Assembly (NCBI GenBank): GCA_023659785.1
Contig: JAGXOR010000081.1
Location: 1-6,352 of the forward strand
Reading direction: 5' to 3'
DNA: 6,352 bases
Source: Methanomicrobia archaeon LH_S13
Lineage (GTDB): Archaea > Halobacteriota > Syntropharchaeia > Alkanophagales > Methanospirareceae
Shown here: positions 1 through 5,780 of the stretch, piece after piece
Layout: every line of letters starts with the position of its first letter
Numbering within the stretch: position 1 is the stretch's first letter
Notes under the pieces: model-generated
Database searches by the model: none
What the model saw: the letters and a program-made list of their open reading frames with translations, nothing else
Told to the model about the DNA's origin: nothing
Translations under genes and position numbers: made by a program

Positions 1-102
1 TCACGTTTTGCATCATTTGCAAGCCGCTCAAAAAATTAAATACTAAATGCCTGATTAATATTAATCATCATTTACATCTGTATCGGTCTTTTCGCAGTTT
101 TT

Positions 103-483
103 ATGAGTGGTATGTTTGGAATCGGCGGTGGTGCCGTTAGGATACCTTTGCTTAATCTCGTAGGTTTGCCTTTACTCAGTGCTTTTGGAATAAATTTATT
201 TATCGCAGGTTTAATTCCAACTTTAATTTTAGCACTCCTCTTTGTTGCCCTTTCTCTTGTAATAGTGTTAGGGCTATTTTTAGACCGAATTGCACCAGTA
301 CTCACTCATAAATTCCATCTTACACCTAAGAGTGCTTTCGCATCTTCTTTTTTTCTTAGCTTAATGGCAGCCATTCGAGGCGGAAGTGCTGTCTCATTAA
401 AAACCAAATCGGTTTGGTTGGAAATGAGTCTTGGGATATTGATTGTGGCTCTTGCTCTTATTACCGTGTATAAGACATTATAA
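103..483 (+). CDS. TauE/SafE-family permease, internally deleted
   Basis: Membrane protein of the TauE/SafE (sulfite/organosulfonate exporter-like) family, judged from the N-terminal helix ending in SGMFGIGGG, followed by a PLL motif and a small-residue helix. The ATG at 103 is the first one available, but the same frame is open back to 55 and encodes a hydrophobic run (LILIIIYICIGLFAVF) that belongs to the first membrane helix. The native start is therefore probably lost, or uses ATA/ATT between 58 and 70. The protein is 126 residues (about 142 with the extension), while the family usually has about 240-300 residues in two homologous halves. By remembered family architecture, one segment is missing around residues 31-34 (INLF to IAGLIPT) and another around residues 93-96 (RGGS to AVSLKTK). 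Both joins keep the frame. It is probably non-functional. The MFS gene starts 22 bases downstream, so co-transcription is possible. The family call is fairly sure; the deletion model comes from memory, without an alignment. Confidence 0.6.
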   Translation: MSGMFGIGGGAVRIPLLNLVGLPLLSAFGINLFIAGLIPTLILALLFVALSLVIVLGLFLDRIAPVLTHKFHLTPKSAFASSFFLSLMAAIRGGSAVSLKTKSVWLEMSLGILIVALALITVYKTL

Positions 484-505
484 AAAGAAAGTATTTTCGT
501 GTACT

Positions 506-1713
506 ATGAATAGGAACAAATATCTGAAAGGAGTCAATGCAAACGTACTTTTATTGGGCGTTGTCAGTTTCCTGAATGATTTAAGCAGTGAAATGATAAT
601 GCCCATTTTGCCTCTGTTCATCACGGCGTTAGGCGGTGTTTGGATTGTTGGTCTGGTTGGTGGATTAAGAGACAGCATATCGAGTATCTTAAAAGTCATC
701 TCGGGTTTTTGGTCGGACCGCACGGGGAAAAGGAAAGTGTTTGTTTCTTCTGGATATTTAACGTCAGCATTTTTCAAGCTCTTTCTCGCTTGGGCTCAGG
801 CTGGCCACACGTGCTCGCATTTGCTTCTGCGGAACGCGTTGGCAAAGGACTGAGGACTGCGCCAAGAGATGCAATTATCGCGGATTCCATGCCCGAAGCG
901 AGAGGCAAGGGATTTGGAATACATCGAGCACTTGATACATCGGGTGCAATTGCAGGGTCGATAATTGTTTTGCTTTTACTTTTGTTTCTCTGGTTCGACC
1001 TCGAACAAAAAGCATATCAAATTGGCTTTTATAAGTCAATCATATTTATAGCTGCGATAGTCGCTTTTTTCTCCTTAATCCCACTTTATTTTGTAAAAGA
1101 AGGAAAAAGAGAGCCGCAAGAGATAAGATTGCAGATAAACCTAAAAAAACTGCCTAAGCAGCTTAAGTTGTTCATTGCGGTGGCTGCTCTGTTTGCATTA
1201 GCCAATTTCACCTACATGTTCTTCATATTAAAGGCAATGGATGCTTTCATGCCAATAATGCCCGTGAAGGAGTCAATCGCACTTGCTATACTTTTATATG
1301 TCCTCTTTAACTCCTTTTACGCTTTGCTTGCCATTCCTTTTGGCACGCTCTCAGACCGGATAGGGAGGAGGAAAGTGCTTATTTTTGGCTACTTCCTGTT
1401 TTCTGTAACCTGTCTCGGATTTGCTTTTTTCGATTCTCTCGCCGCCTTTATAGTTCTATTTCCCCTTTATGGCGTGGTTTATGCGATGATAGACGGGAAC
1501 CAAAGGGCTTTCGTATCCGACTTATCCACAGAGGAACTAAGGGCAACCGCTTTAGGCAGTTTTCATACGGTAATCGGCTTGGTAGCGTTACCCGCAAGTG
1601 TAACAGCGGGAATCCTATGGCAAACGATTAATCCAGATGCAACCTTTGTTTATGGCAGCGTAATCAGCTTCATCGCCGTTATTTTATTCCTTATTTTCAG
1701 AGATTATTTTTAG
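506..1713 (+). pseudogene. MFS transporter split by a -1 frameshift
   Basis: Major facilitator superfamily permease, probably a 12-helix proton-coupled exporter; the substrate is unknown. The first frame starts at ATG 506 (MNRNKYLKGV) and carries helix 1 with VSFLNDLSSEMIMPILPLF and the loop 2-3 signature SGFWSDRTGKRKVF at residues 67-79. At residue 98 (CAG, 797-799) this frame stops matching the family. The frame one base back continues as GWPHVLAF, then ERVGKGLRTAPRDAIIADS, and reaches the stop at 1711-1713. Joined at G799 the product is 402 residues, normal for the family. The second-half copy of the signature, GTLSDRIGRRKV, lies near residue 279, so both halves are otherwise complete. There is no slippery heptamer at the junction. 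A missing G (GG where GGG would restore AQGWP) is the simplest cause, as a recent mutation or sequencing error. No clear ribosome site precedes ATG 506. Translation coupled to the gene just upstream is possible. Confidence 0.85.
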
Positions 1714-1734
1714 GACTAGGGGTTGAGTCATGGT

Positions 1735-1776
1735 GATGGAAATTATTTATATACCCTTTATTATAGATATAAACAT
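1735..1776 (+). promoter_or_regulatory. Archaeal promoter of the DsrE-like gene
   Basis: TTTATATA at 1746-1753 is a good archaeal TATA box, preceded by a purine-rich stretch (GGAAATTA, 1738-1745) where a BRE would sit. About 26 bases from the TATA centre falls at 1776, immediately before the SD AGGAGGTGA (1777-1785). This gives a leader of about 20 bases. It also argues against translation from the upstream ATGs at 1730 and 1736, which lie before the TATA box. Confidence 0.6.
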
Positions 1777-1795
1777 AGGAGGTGAAAAAAGAAAA

Positions 1796-2248
1796 ATGAA
1801 AATAAAAAAGATAGAAAAATTGCTTATATATGTGAACTCAGGCATGGACAGACCTTACAGCCAGTATGCGAGCTACGCAGTTGCTTTTACAGCGAAGAAA
1901 ATCCATAGCATCCCTGACGTTATGGTGTTCTATGGACCACAAGGAGTAGAAGTAGCGAAGAAGGGGAATCTGGCGAAATTGGAGTTCTCGGAAGGCGTGA
2001 AGAAACTAATTGCGGGACAGTTCGATGGTTTAAAGCCTGAAGACCTACCAGACAACCTGGAACTAATGGCGCGATTTGTAAAAGATACGCTGGGAGTAAA
2101 AATCGGCTCGTGCGCGACATTCCATGTCGTTAGCGGCTTCGCTACATCAGTAGACGACACGTCAAATATCGAAGATTTCATACTGCCAGTGAAAATTCCG
2201 GACGCAGTGGAAGCAGCACTTAGTGCAGACAAAATCCTGGTTTTCTAA
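1796..2248 (+). CDS. DsrE/DsrF-like family protein
   Basis: Small soluble protein of 150 residues with the DsrE/TusD-like alpha/beta layout: strand LLIYVNSG, helix ASYAVAFTAKKI (26-37), strand DVMVFYGPQGVEVAKKG (41-57), a long helical region (NLELMARFVKDTLG), then strand and Cys in VKIGSCATFH (101-110, Cys106), ending in a helix and ADKILVF. In DsrE-type proteins a Cys at this point can carry persulfide sulfur for relay reactions. That role is inferred here. The start is ATG 1796 because AGGAGGTGA (1777-1785) lies 10 bases upstream. The in-frame ATG at 1730 precedes the promoter and adds an unlikely tail. It appears to be a single-gene unit with its own promoter and a T-rich terminator. The family call is good, but the partner and substrate are unknown. 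No dsrAB, dsrF/H or tus genes are nearby, so a part in sulfite reduction is not supported. Confidence 0.75.
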   Translation: MKIKKIEKLLIYVNSGMDRPYSQYASYAVAFTAKKIHSIPDVMVFYGPQGVEVAKKGNLAKLEFSEGVKKLIAGQFDGLKPEDLPDNLELMARFVKDTLGVKIGSCATFHVVSGFATSVDDTSNIEDFILPVKIPDAVEAALSADKILVF

Positions 2249-2260
2249 AAACTCCTAAAA

Positions 2261-2287
2261 CCCTTCTTTTCTTTTTTTTCCTTTTTG
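2261..2287 (+). terminator. T-rich archaeal terminator after the DsrE-like gene
   Basis: Starting 12 bases after the stop codon is a pyrimidine tract that is almost all T (2264-2286, with T runs of 4, 8 and 5). There is no strong stem before it. Such tracts are typical archaeal transcription termination sites. Confidence 0.6.
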
Positions 2288-2299
2288 GTATGGCTCTTC

Positions 2300-2401
2300 T
2301 TTTTGAAAGGAATTTTTATTCGAAAAAAAACGCAAATTATTTTAAGCGGAATTGAATTGGTTGATAACAGAAGTGTTTAATAAACAAACTAAAAGGGGTG
2401 A
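2300..2401 (+). promoter_or_regulatory. Leader of the chelatase gene: weak TATA-like site and strong SD
   Basis: This A/T-rich gap holds a possible TATA-like stretch (AAATTATTTTAA, 2334-2344), which would place a transcription start near 2365. It ends in AAAGGGGTGA (2392-2401), which pairs well with the 3' end of 16S rRNA (AGGAGGTGA type, one G-U pair). The SD is much clearer than the TATA site. Confidence 0.35.
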
Positions 2402-2406
2402 ACAAA

Positions 2407-2835
2407 TTGTCGAAAGAAGAATATAGAGCAGTAGGTAAAAGTGAAGAAGATATGGCTGTCGTTCTAATAGGACATGGGAGCAAACTGCCGTATGGCAAAG
2501 GGGTAATGGAAGAGTTTGGAAGGCGAGTAGAAATGCGGGGGATATTCAAAGGGGTGAGGGTTGCTTTTATGCAATTGAACTCGCCGAGCATTGAAGAGGC
2601 GTTGAGAGAACTTGCTGAAGAGGGAATAAAGAATATAGTGGTACAGCCAGTTTTTTTAGCAGACGGGACGCATACGACAGAGGACATACCGGAGAAGTTG
2701 AAAGAAGCCTTCGAAGGAGTATGGGCTGAGATAGGAAAAGATGTGAAACTAACCTACGCAAAGCCAATAGGAGTGGATGAACGGATTGTGGATATATTAC
2801 TGGACAGAGTAAAAGAAGCGATGGAGGGGGAATGA
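2407..2835 (+). CDS. cbiX: Small sirohydrochlorin chelatase (CbiX-S/CfbA type)
   Basis: Single-domain class II chelatase that inserts Co2+ or Ni2+ into sirohydrochlorin, for cobalamin or (in methanogens and relatives, as CfbA) coenzyme F430 synthesis. It acts in the cytosol, probably as a homodimer. Visible signatures are VVLIGHGSKLPY with the first metal-binding His, the strand KNIVVQPVFLADG, and THTTEDIP with the second His. The C-terminal PIGVDERIVDILLDR is typical of the short archaeal form. Counted from ATG 2452, the two His are residues 8 and 74, close to the positions known in archaeal CbiX-S. Start choice: GTG 2398 lies inside the SD and is unlikely. TTG 2407 is 5 bases after AAAGGGGTGA and is preferred here. 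ATG 2452 gives the usual family N-terminus but has no good ribosome site. The gene ends 28 bases before the 3' end of the convergent tRNA. The metal in vivo cannot be decided from sequence. Family confidence is high. Confidence 0.9.
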   Translation: MSKEEYRAVGKSEEDMAVVLIGHGSKLPYGKGVMEEFGRRVEMRGIFKGVRVAFMQLNSPSIEEALRELAEEGIKNIVVQPVFLADGTHTTEDIPEKLKEAFEGVWAEIGKDVKLTYAKPIGVDERIVDILLDRVKEAMEGE

Positions 2836-2863
2836 AGTAAAATTGAGTTTCACATTAAGAGGA

Positions 2864-2948
2864 TGCGGAGGGAGGGATTTGAACCCTCGTATCCCTACGG
2901 AACAGGATCTTAAGTCCTGCGCCTTTGGCCATGCTCGGCTACCCCCGC
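2864..2948 (-). tRNA. tRNA-Leu (anticodon UAA)
   Basis: The minus strand folds as an 85-base class II tRNA. The acceptor is GCGGGGG with CCTCCGC (one G-U pair) and discriminator A at 2864. The D stem is GCC/GGC. The anticodon stem is CAGGA/TCCTG around loop CTTAAGA, with anticodon TAA at 2910-2912. A long variable arm (TTCC/GGGA stem) follows, then T stem GAGGG/CCCTC with loop TTCAAAT. The long variable arm and A discriminator fit leucine, reading UUA and UUG. CCA is not encoded (TCC follows the discriminator), and no intron is seen. The likely promoter is the palindromic TATA box at 2981-2990, about 11 bases of leader away. Confidence 0.95.
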
Positions 2949-2963
2949 GTGTTTATTTCCTCT

Positions 2964-2997
2964 TATCCTTTATTGGTGGCATTTATAAATAAGGATA
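2964..2997. promoter_or_regulatory. Shared palindromic TATA box between tRNA-Leu and purP
   Basis: ATTTATAAAT (2981-2990) is a perfect palindrome and reads as a TATA box on both strands. About 26 bases to the right is 3012, at the SD of purP. About 26 bases to the left is 2959, 11 bases before the tRNA 5' end. No better TATA box exists for either gene in this gap of about 80 bases. The box is flanked by an exact 7-base inverted repeat, TATCCTT (2964-2970) and AAGGATA (2991-2997). Neither side has an obvious purine-rich BRE to fix the direction. Confidence 0.5.
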
Positions 2998-3031
2998 TGA
3001 CTCTCTATCAAGAGAGGTGAAAAGGAAAAAA

Positions 3032-4165
3032 ATGATAGATAGAAGCGAGATAAAAGACGTTCTGGATGGATATGAACTTGACGAAGCAATTATAGGTGTA
3101 CTGGGGTCTCACTCATCGCTGGACGTATGTGATGGTGCAAAGGAAGAAGGGTTCAAGACGTTAGTGATAGCAGAGCGCGGCAGAGAAGAGCCTTATACGA
3201 AGTATTTCGTTCAGCGAGAGGTAAACGGCTTGCGAAAAGGAGTGGTGGATGAAAATGTCGTGATGGAAAAGTTTTCTGATATGATGAACGAGAACGTGCA
3301 AGAGAAATTAAGGGAGAAGAACACGCTTTTCATTCCCAACCGGTCTTTTGTCGTCTATACCGGCATAGATAACGTAGAGGATAAATTCAGGGTGCCATTA
3401 GTGGGCAGCAGGGATATGCTCAGGATGGAAGAAAGAGGAGAAGAAAAGGATTATTATTGGCTCTGTAAGCGCGCGGGAATACCCACTCCTACGGAGTACA
3501 CAGCCGAAGATATAGATACGTTAGTGATGGTGAAGCTCCCGCATGCGGTAATGCGTTTAGAACGTGGTTTCTTTACGGCTCGCAACAGGCAGGAATACGA
3601 GGATAAAGCGTCGAGATTGATAAAAAGAGGAGTAATAAAAAAGGAAGAGTTAAAGAATGCGAGAGTAGAGAAATATGTGATAGGGCCGGTATTCAATTTC
3701 GATTTCTTCTATTCACCGCTGGATGAAGAGCTGGAGCTTTTGGGCGTTGACTGGCGGTTCGAGTCGAATCTGGATGGAATGGTGAGGATACCGAAATCGC
3801 AGGAACTGCCGGATGAGTTGAAAGACCCGCTGATGATTGTTGTCGGGCATGCTTCTGCAACGCTTCGTGAAAGCTTGCTGAATAAGATGTTCCAAATCGC
3901 GGAGAAGTTCGTGCGGTTTGCAAATGAGGAATATTCAGCGGGGATGATAGGTCCTTTCTGCTTGCAAACGATTGTGGATGAGAACCTCGATTTCTGGGTC
4001 TATGACATTGCTACGAGGATAGGTGGCGGGACGAACATACACATGTATGGCGGGCATCCATACGGAAACGCACTTTTCAGGTGCAATATGAGTTCAGGGA
4101 GGAGATTTGCGTTGGAGATAAAGAGGGCGATTGAGATGGATAAGGTGGATAAGATAGTGACGTAA
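3032..4165 (+). CDS. purP: Formate-dependent AICAR ligase PurP
   Basis: 5-Formaminoimidazole-4-carboxamide ribonucleotide synthetase: AICAR + formate + ATP gives FAICAR, the ninth step of IMP synthesis in archaea that lack the folate-dependent PurH route. It is an ATP-grasp enzyme of 377 residues, full length for the family (about 360). Family segments in order: VLGSHSSLDVCDGAKEEGFKT (23-43), FIPNRSF (100-106), FRVPLVGSRDMLRMEER (119-135), VKLPHAVMRLERGFFTA (167-183), FNFDFFYSPL and ELLGVDWRFESNLDGMVR (221-252), GHASATLRESLL (272-283), IGPFCLQTIV (306-315) and the ATP-grasp end YDIATRIGGGTNIHMYGG (324-341), with SSGRRFALEIKRAIE near the C-terminus. ATG 3032 is chosen because AGAGAGGTGA (3011-3020) lies 11 bases upstream. 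GTG 3017 is part of that SD. It is probably monocistronic, from the promoter shared with tRNA-Leu. Arg is mostly AGA/AGG. No defect is seen. Confidence 0.95.
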   Translation: MIDRSEIKDVLDGYELDEAIIGVLGSHSSLDVCDGAKEEGFKTLVIAERGREEPYTKYFVQREVNGLRKGVVDENVVMEKFSDMMNENVQEKLREKNTLFIPNRSFVVYTGIDNVEDKFRVPLVGSRDMLRMEERGEEKDYYWLCKRAGIPTPTEYTAEDIDTLVMVKLPHAVMRLERGFFTARNRQEYEDKASRLIKRGVIKKEELKNARVEKYVIGPVFNFDFFYSPLDEELELLGVDWRFESNLDGMVRIPKSQELPDELKDPLMIVVGHASATLRESLLNKMFQIAEKFVRFANEEYSAGMIGPFCLQTIVDENLDFWVYDIATRIGGGTNIHMYGGHPYGNALFRCNMSSGRRFALEIKRAIEMDKVDKIVT

Positions 4166-4362
4166 ACTTTTTCTTCGGGTAAGCCCTTTATCAGGATCAA
4201 GTGCTCCAAGATATTTCGAGATTTTTCTCGGCTTTTTGAGTGCTTTGTCCCAGTAAGTGCTCGAATGATACACATAATAACTTTTTCCCGCATCTTTACC
4301 TCAAGGCATTTTACACCTTGATCCCTCTGTTCCTCCACCCATGCTTTGACCCATTGTTCCAT
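4166..4362 (-). pseudogene. N-terminal scrap of a DDE transposase (IS4/IS1634-like), frameshifted
   Basis: On the minus strand from ATG 4360-4362, MEQWVKAWVEEQRDQGVKCLEVK (4294-4362) resembles the start of a DDE transposase. Moving to the neighbouring frame at 4292-4297 continues the same protein: DAGKSYYVYHSSTYWDKALK, then KPRKISKYLGALDPDKGLTR, running to the purP stop at 4165. One missing A in the short A run of GTAAAGATG (read on minus) would restore the frame. The pattern 'YYVYxSSTYWDKxxKKPRKISKYLG' is recalled from IS4/IS1634-type archaeal transposases; the exact IS family is uncertain. About 65 residues remain of a protein usually of several hundred, and all catalytic residues are absent. 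The scrap fills the gap between purP and the cyclodeaminase fragment almost exactly. Confidence 0.55.
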
Positions 4363-4363
4363 A

Positions 4364-4666
4364 TTCAGTATAATAGGTACGGGAAAGCAAGCTCCTTACC
4401 AGGCTAAGGCAATACTGACTGTAAGAGCTTCTATTGGCACGATAAAAGTGTTTAACATCGTCGAGCAAGAAGCAAGAGAATTTAAAAAGAAATATGAACC
4501 CGAGTGGGGTGTTGACATAGCCGTTGTCAGTCTGGAAAAAGCGGTGGGTTCTGATATAGTTACAACCGTAACTCCCGCCACTGAACCTTTCATTTCTCCT
4601 GAACTGATAAAACCGGGGATGCATCTTAACGGAGTTGGTGCCGACTCGAAAATTTTGAGGGGTTAG
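4364..4666 (+). pseudogene. Ornithine cyclodeaminase/mu-crystallin family fragment
   Basis: About 100 residues of the NAD(P)-binding domain only. SIIGTGKQAPYQAKAI (4367 onwards) is the Rossmann glycine loop of the ornithine cyclodeaminase/archaeal alanine dehydrogenase family (usual IIGTGxQA). It is followed by IKVFNIVEQEAREF, where strand 2 meets the nucleotide ribose, then EKAVGSDIVTTVTPATEPFI and LIKPGMHLNGVGADS, the conserved 'KPGxHINxxGAD' strand. The TAG at 4664-4666 comes immediately after GADSKILRG, where the family continues for about 90 more residues. The N-terminal substrate-binding part (roughly 120 residues) is also missing, replaced by the transposase scrap. TTG 4346 could start this frame, but the codons before 4364 belong to the other element. 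There is no promoter or SD. It cannot be an active enzyme, although the remaining domain has no internal lesion. Confidence 0.75.
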
Positions 4667-4711
4667 ATATTTAATTTTAACTAACTCCTTACCTTTATTT
4701 TTATAAGGTAA
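4667..4711 (+). promoter_or_regulatory. Probable promoter and SD hairpin of the UPF0282 gene
   Basis: TATTTAATTTTAA at 4668-4680 could be a TATA box, putting a start near 4698 and a leader of about 20 bases, like the other genes here. TTACCTT (4689-4695) and AAGGTAA (4705-4711) form an exact 7-base inverted repeat with a 9-base loop. Its right arm contains the SD AAGGT (4705-4709). If transcription starts upstream of 4689, this stem would cover the SD. Confidence 0.35.
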
Positions 4712-4717
4712 AAAAGG

Positions 4718-5668
4718 ATGAAAATTGAAATAATCGGCACGGAATCCTTGGGCGTTCGTGGTCTGAGTTGTGTGGTCGAAGCAAAAGACTGGAAGATAGT
4801 CATTGACCCCGGGGTGGCACTGGGCTACAATCGCCATGGTCTGCTTCCTCATCCTTTGCAGGTAGCGGTTGGCGAGTCCGTGCGTCAGAAAATCCTGACT
4901 GAATTGAAAGATGCTACTGATGTTGTATTCAGCCATTTACACGGCGACCACGTGCCCTTAGTAGATGCCAATCCGTTTCAGATGCCGGCGCAAAAAGTGG
5001 CTGCATTATGCCAGGCACGACCGCAAAAAATCCGGTTCTGGGTTAAAGGTCCTCGTGGGCTTTCTCGAAACATGCTGAATCGGTTACAGTCGTTACGCAT
5101 TGCGCTGGATAACGACCTGCCGAATGCCGAAGGGCAGAATGATGGACCGTTAAGTTTTTCTCTTCCAGTTCCGCATGGAGAGCGAGGCGAACGCGGCGGC
5201 ATGGTGATGATGACAAGGATAGAAGAAGGAAACGAAGTATTTGTACACGCTTCTGACATCCAACTGCTCGATGAGGCGACGGTGCCCCTAATCCTAAACT
5301 GGCAGCCAACAATTGTGCTGGCTTCCGGTCCTCCTCTCTACTTACCGCATATTTCCTTTAAACAACGTGAAACAGCTTGGCGCAATGCAGTGCGACTTGC
5401 ACAAGAGGTTGATACTTTGATTCTCGACCACCATCTGATGCGTTCTAATGCTGGAGGTCGCTGGTTGGATAAGCTATCGTCTATGACTGAGCACAGGATT
5501 TACTGCGCTGCAGATTTCTTAGGTCGTCATCGAACTCTGCTCGAAGCATGGCGGCAGCGTTTGTATGCGGAGATGCCGGTGCCGAAAGGCTGGCACGAAG
5601 CTTACGCTCGTGGCGAGGTTGACACACATCCTTACAGGGATTGGATATGGAAGGTGGAGAATTGGTAA
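4718..5668 (+). CDS. UPF0282 family metallo-beta-lactamase-fold hydrolase
   Basis: Predicted metal-dependent hydrolase of the UPF0282/COG2248 group, a metallo-beta-lactamase fold present mainly in archaea. The substrate is not known. It is 316 residues, full length. Key segments: start ESLGVRGLSCVVEAKDWKIV and IDPGVALG (9-36), metal-binding HLHGDH (73-78, the HxHxDH motif), VPHGERGERGG (151-161), HASDIQ (177-182), ASGPPLYL (202-209) and DHHLMR (237-242), all in the order seen in other UPF0282 proteins as remembered. A tail of about 35 residues ends HPYRDWIWKVENW. ATG 4718 has AAGGT 8 bases upstream, and no earlier in-frame start suits the family. About 3 of 26 Arg codons are AGA/AGG, against most in purP, and the G+C looks higher. 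It also sits between broken mobile elements, so transfer is plausible. The fold call is firm; the function is not. Confidence 0.9.
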   Translation: MKIEIIGTESLGVRGLSCVVEAKDWKIVIDPGVALGYNRHGLLPHPLQVAVGESVRQKILTELKDATDVVFSHLHGDHVPLVDANPFQMPAQKVAALCQARPQKIRFWVKGPRGLSRNMLNRLQSLRIALDNDLPNAEGQNDGPLSFSLPVPHGERGERGGMVMMTRIEEGNEVFVHASDIQLLDEATVPLILNWQPTIVLASGPPLYLPHISFKQRETAWRNAVRLAQEVDTLILDHHLMRSNAGGRWLDKLSSMTEHRIYCAADFLGRHRTLLEAWRQRLYAEMPVPKGWHEAYARGEVDTHPYRDWIWKVENW

Positions 5669-5690
5669 TGACCAAAGTTTCGTGACCCGT

Positions 5691-5762
5691 CTTGAACATC
5701 AACAATTCCTCCCATGTCCAAATGTGATCCGTGATGCACTCAGCTATGCATGGTGTTCTCAC
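5691..5762 (-). pseudogene. C-terminal scrap of a DDE transposase
   Basis: On the minus strand, RTPCIAECITDHIWTWEELL followed by MFK (5759 down to 5691) closely follows the C-terminal tail 'RTPAMAAGITDHxWTWEELL' that I recall from a group of transposases with an N-terminal CPNxxCPxYG zinc-binding motif. Only about 24 residues remain. Stop codons lie just upstream at 5763-5775, and the frame downstream runs antisense into the UPF0282 gene. The gene that begins at 6284 on the plus strand has the matching kind of N-terminus, so this may be a relic of a related element in the opposite orientation. The match is short, so confidence is moderate. Confidence 0.45.
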
Positions 5763-5780
5763 AATTTATTATTTTATACT

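Noticed and set aside
1..46. Possible C-terminal tail of an upstream gene (frame 2, ending HHLQAAQKIKY and a stop at 44-46)
   Set aside because: Only 14 codons with no recognisable motif, and other frames are also open there. It cannot be told from chance.
47..58. ATG at 47 as a start for the TauE gene
   Set aside because: It is in another frame and meets TAA after three codons.
797..803. Programmed -1 frameshifting in the MFS gene
   Set aside because: There is no slippery heptamer and no clear downstream stem; a one-base loss is simpler.
4000..4165. Continuation of the minus-strand frame from 4362 through purP
   Set aside because: The real transposase sequence leaves this frame at about 4294; the rest is antisense to conserved purP codons.
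4301..4936. Long open frame of 211 codons on the minus strand
   Set aside because: It is antisense to the cyclodeaminase fragment and the UPF0282 gene, has no family motif, and its composition looks like a shadow.
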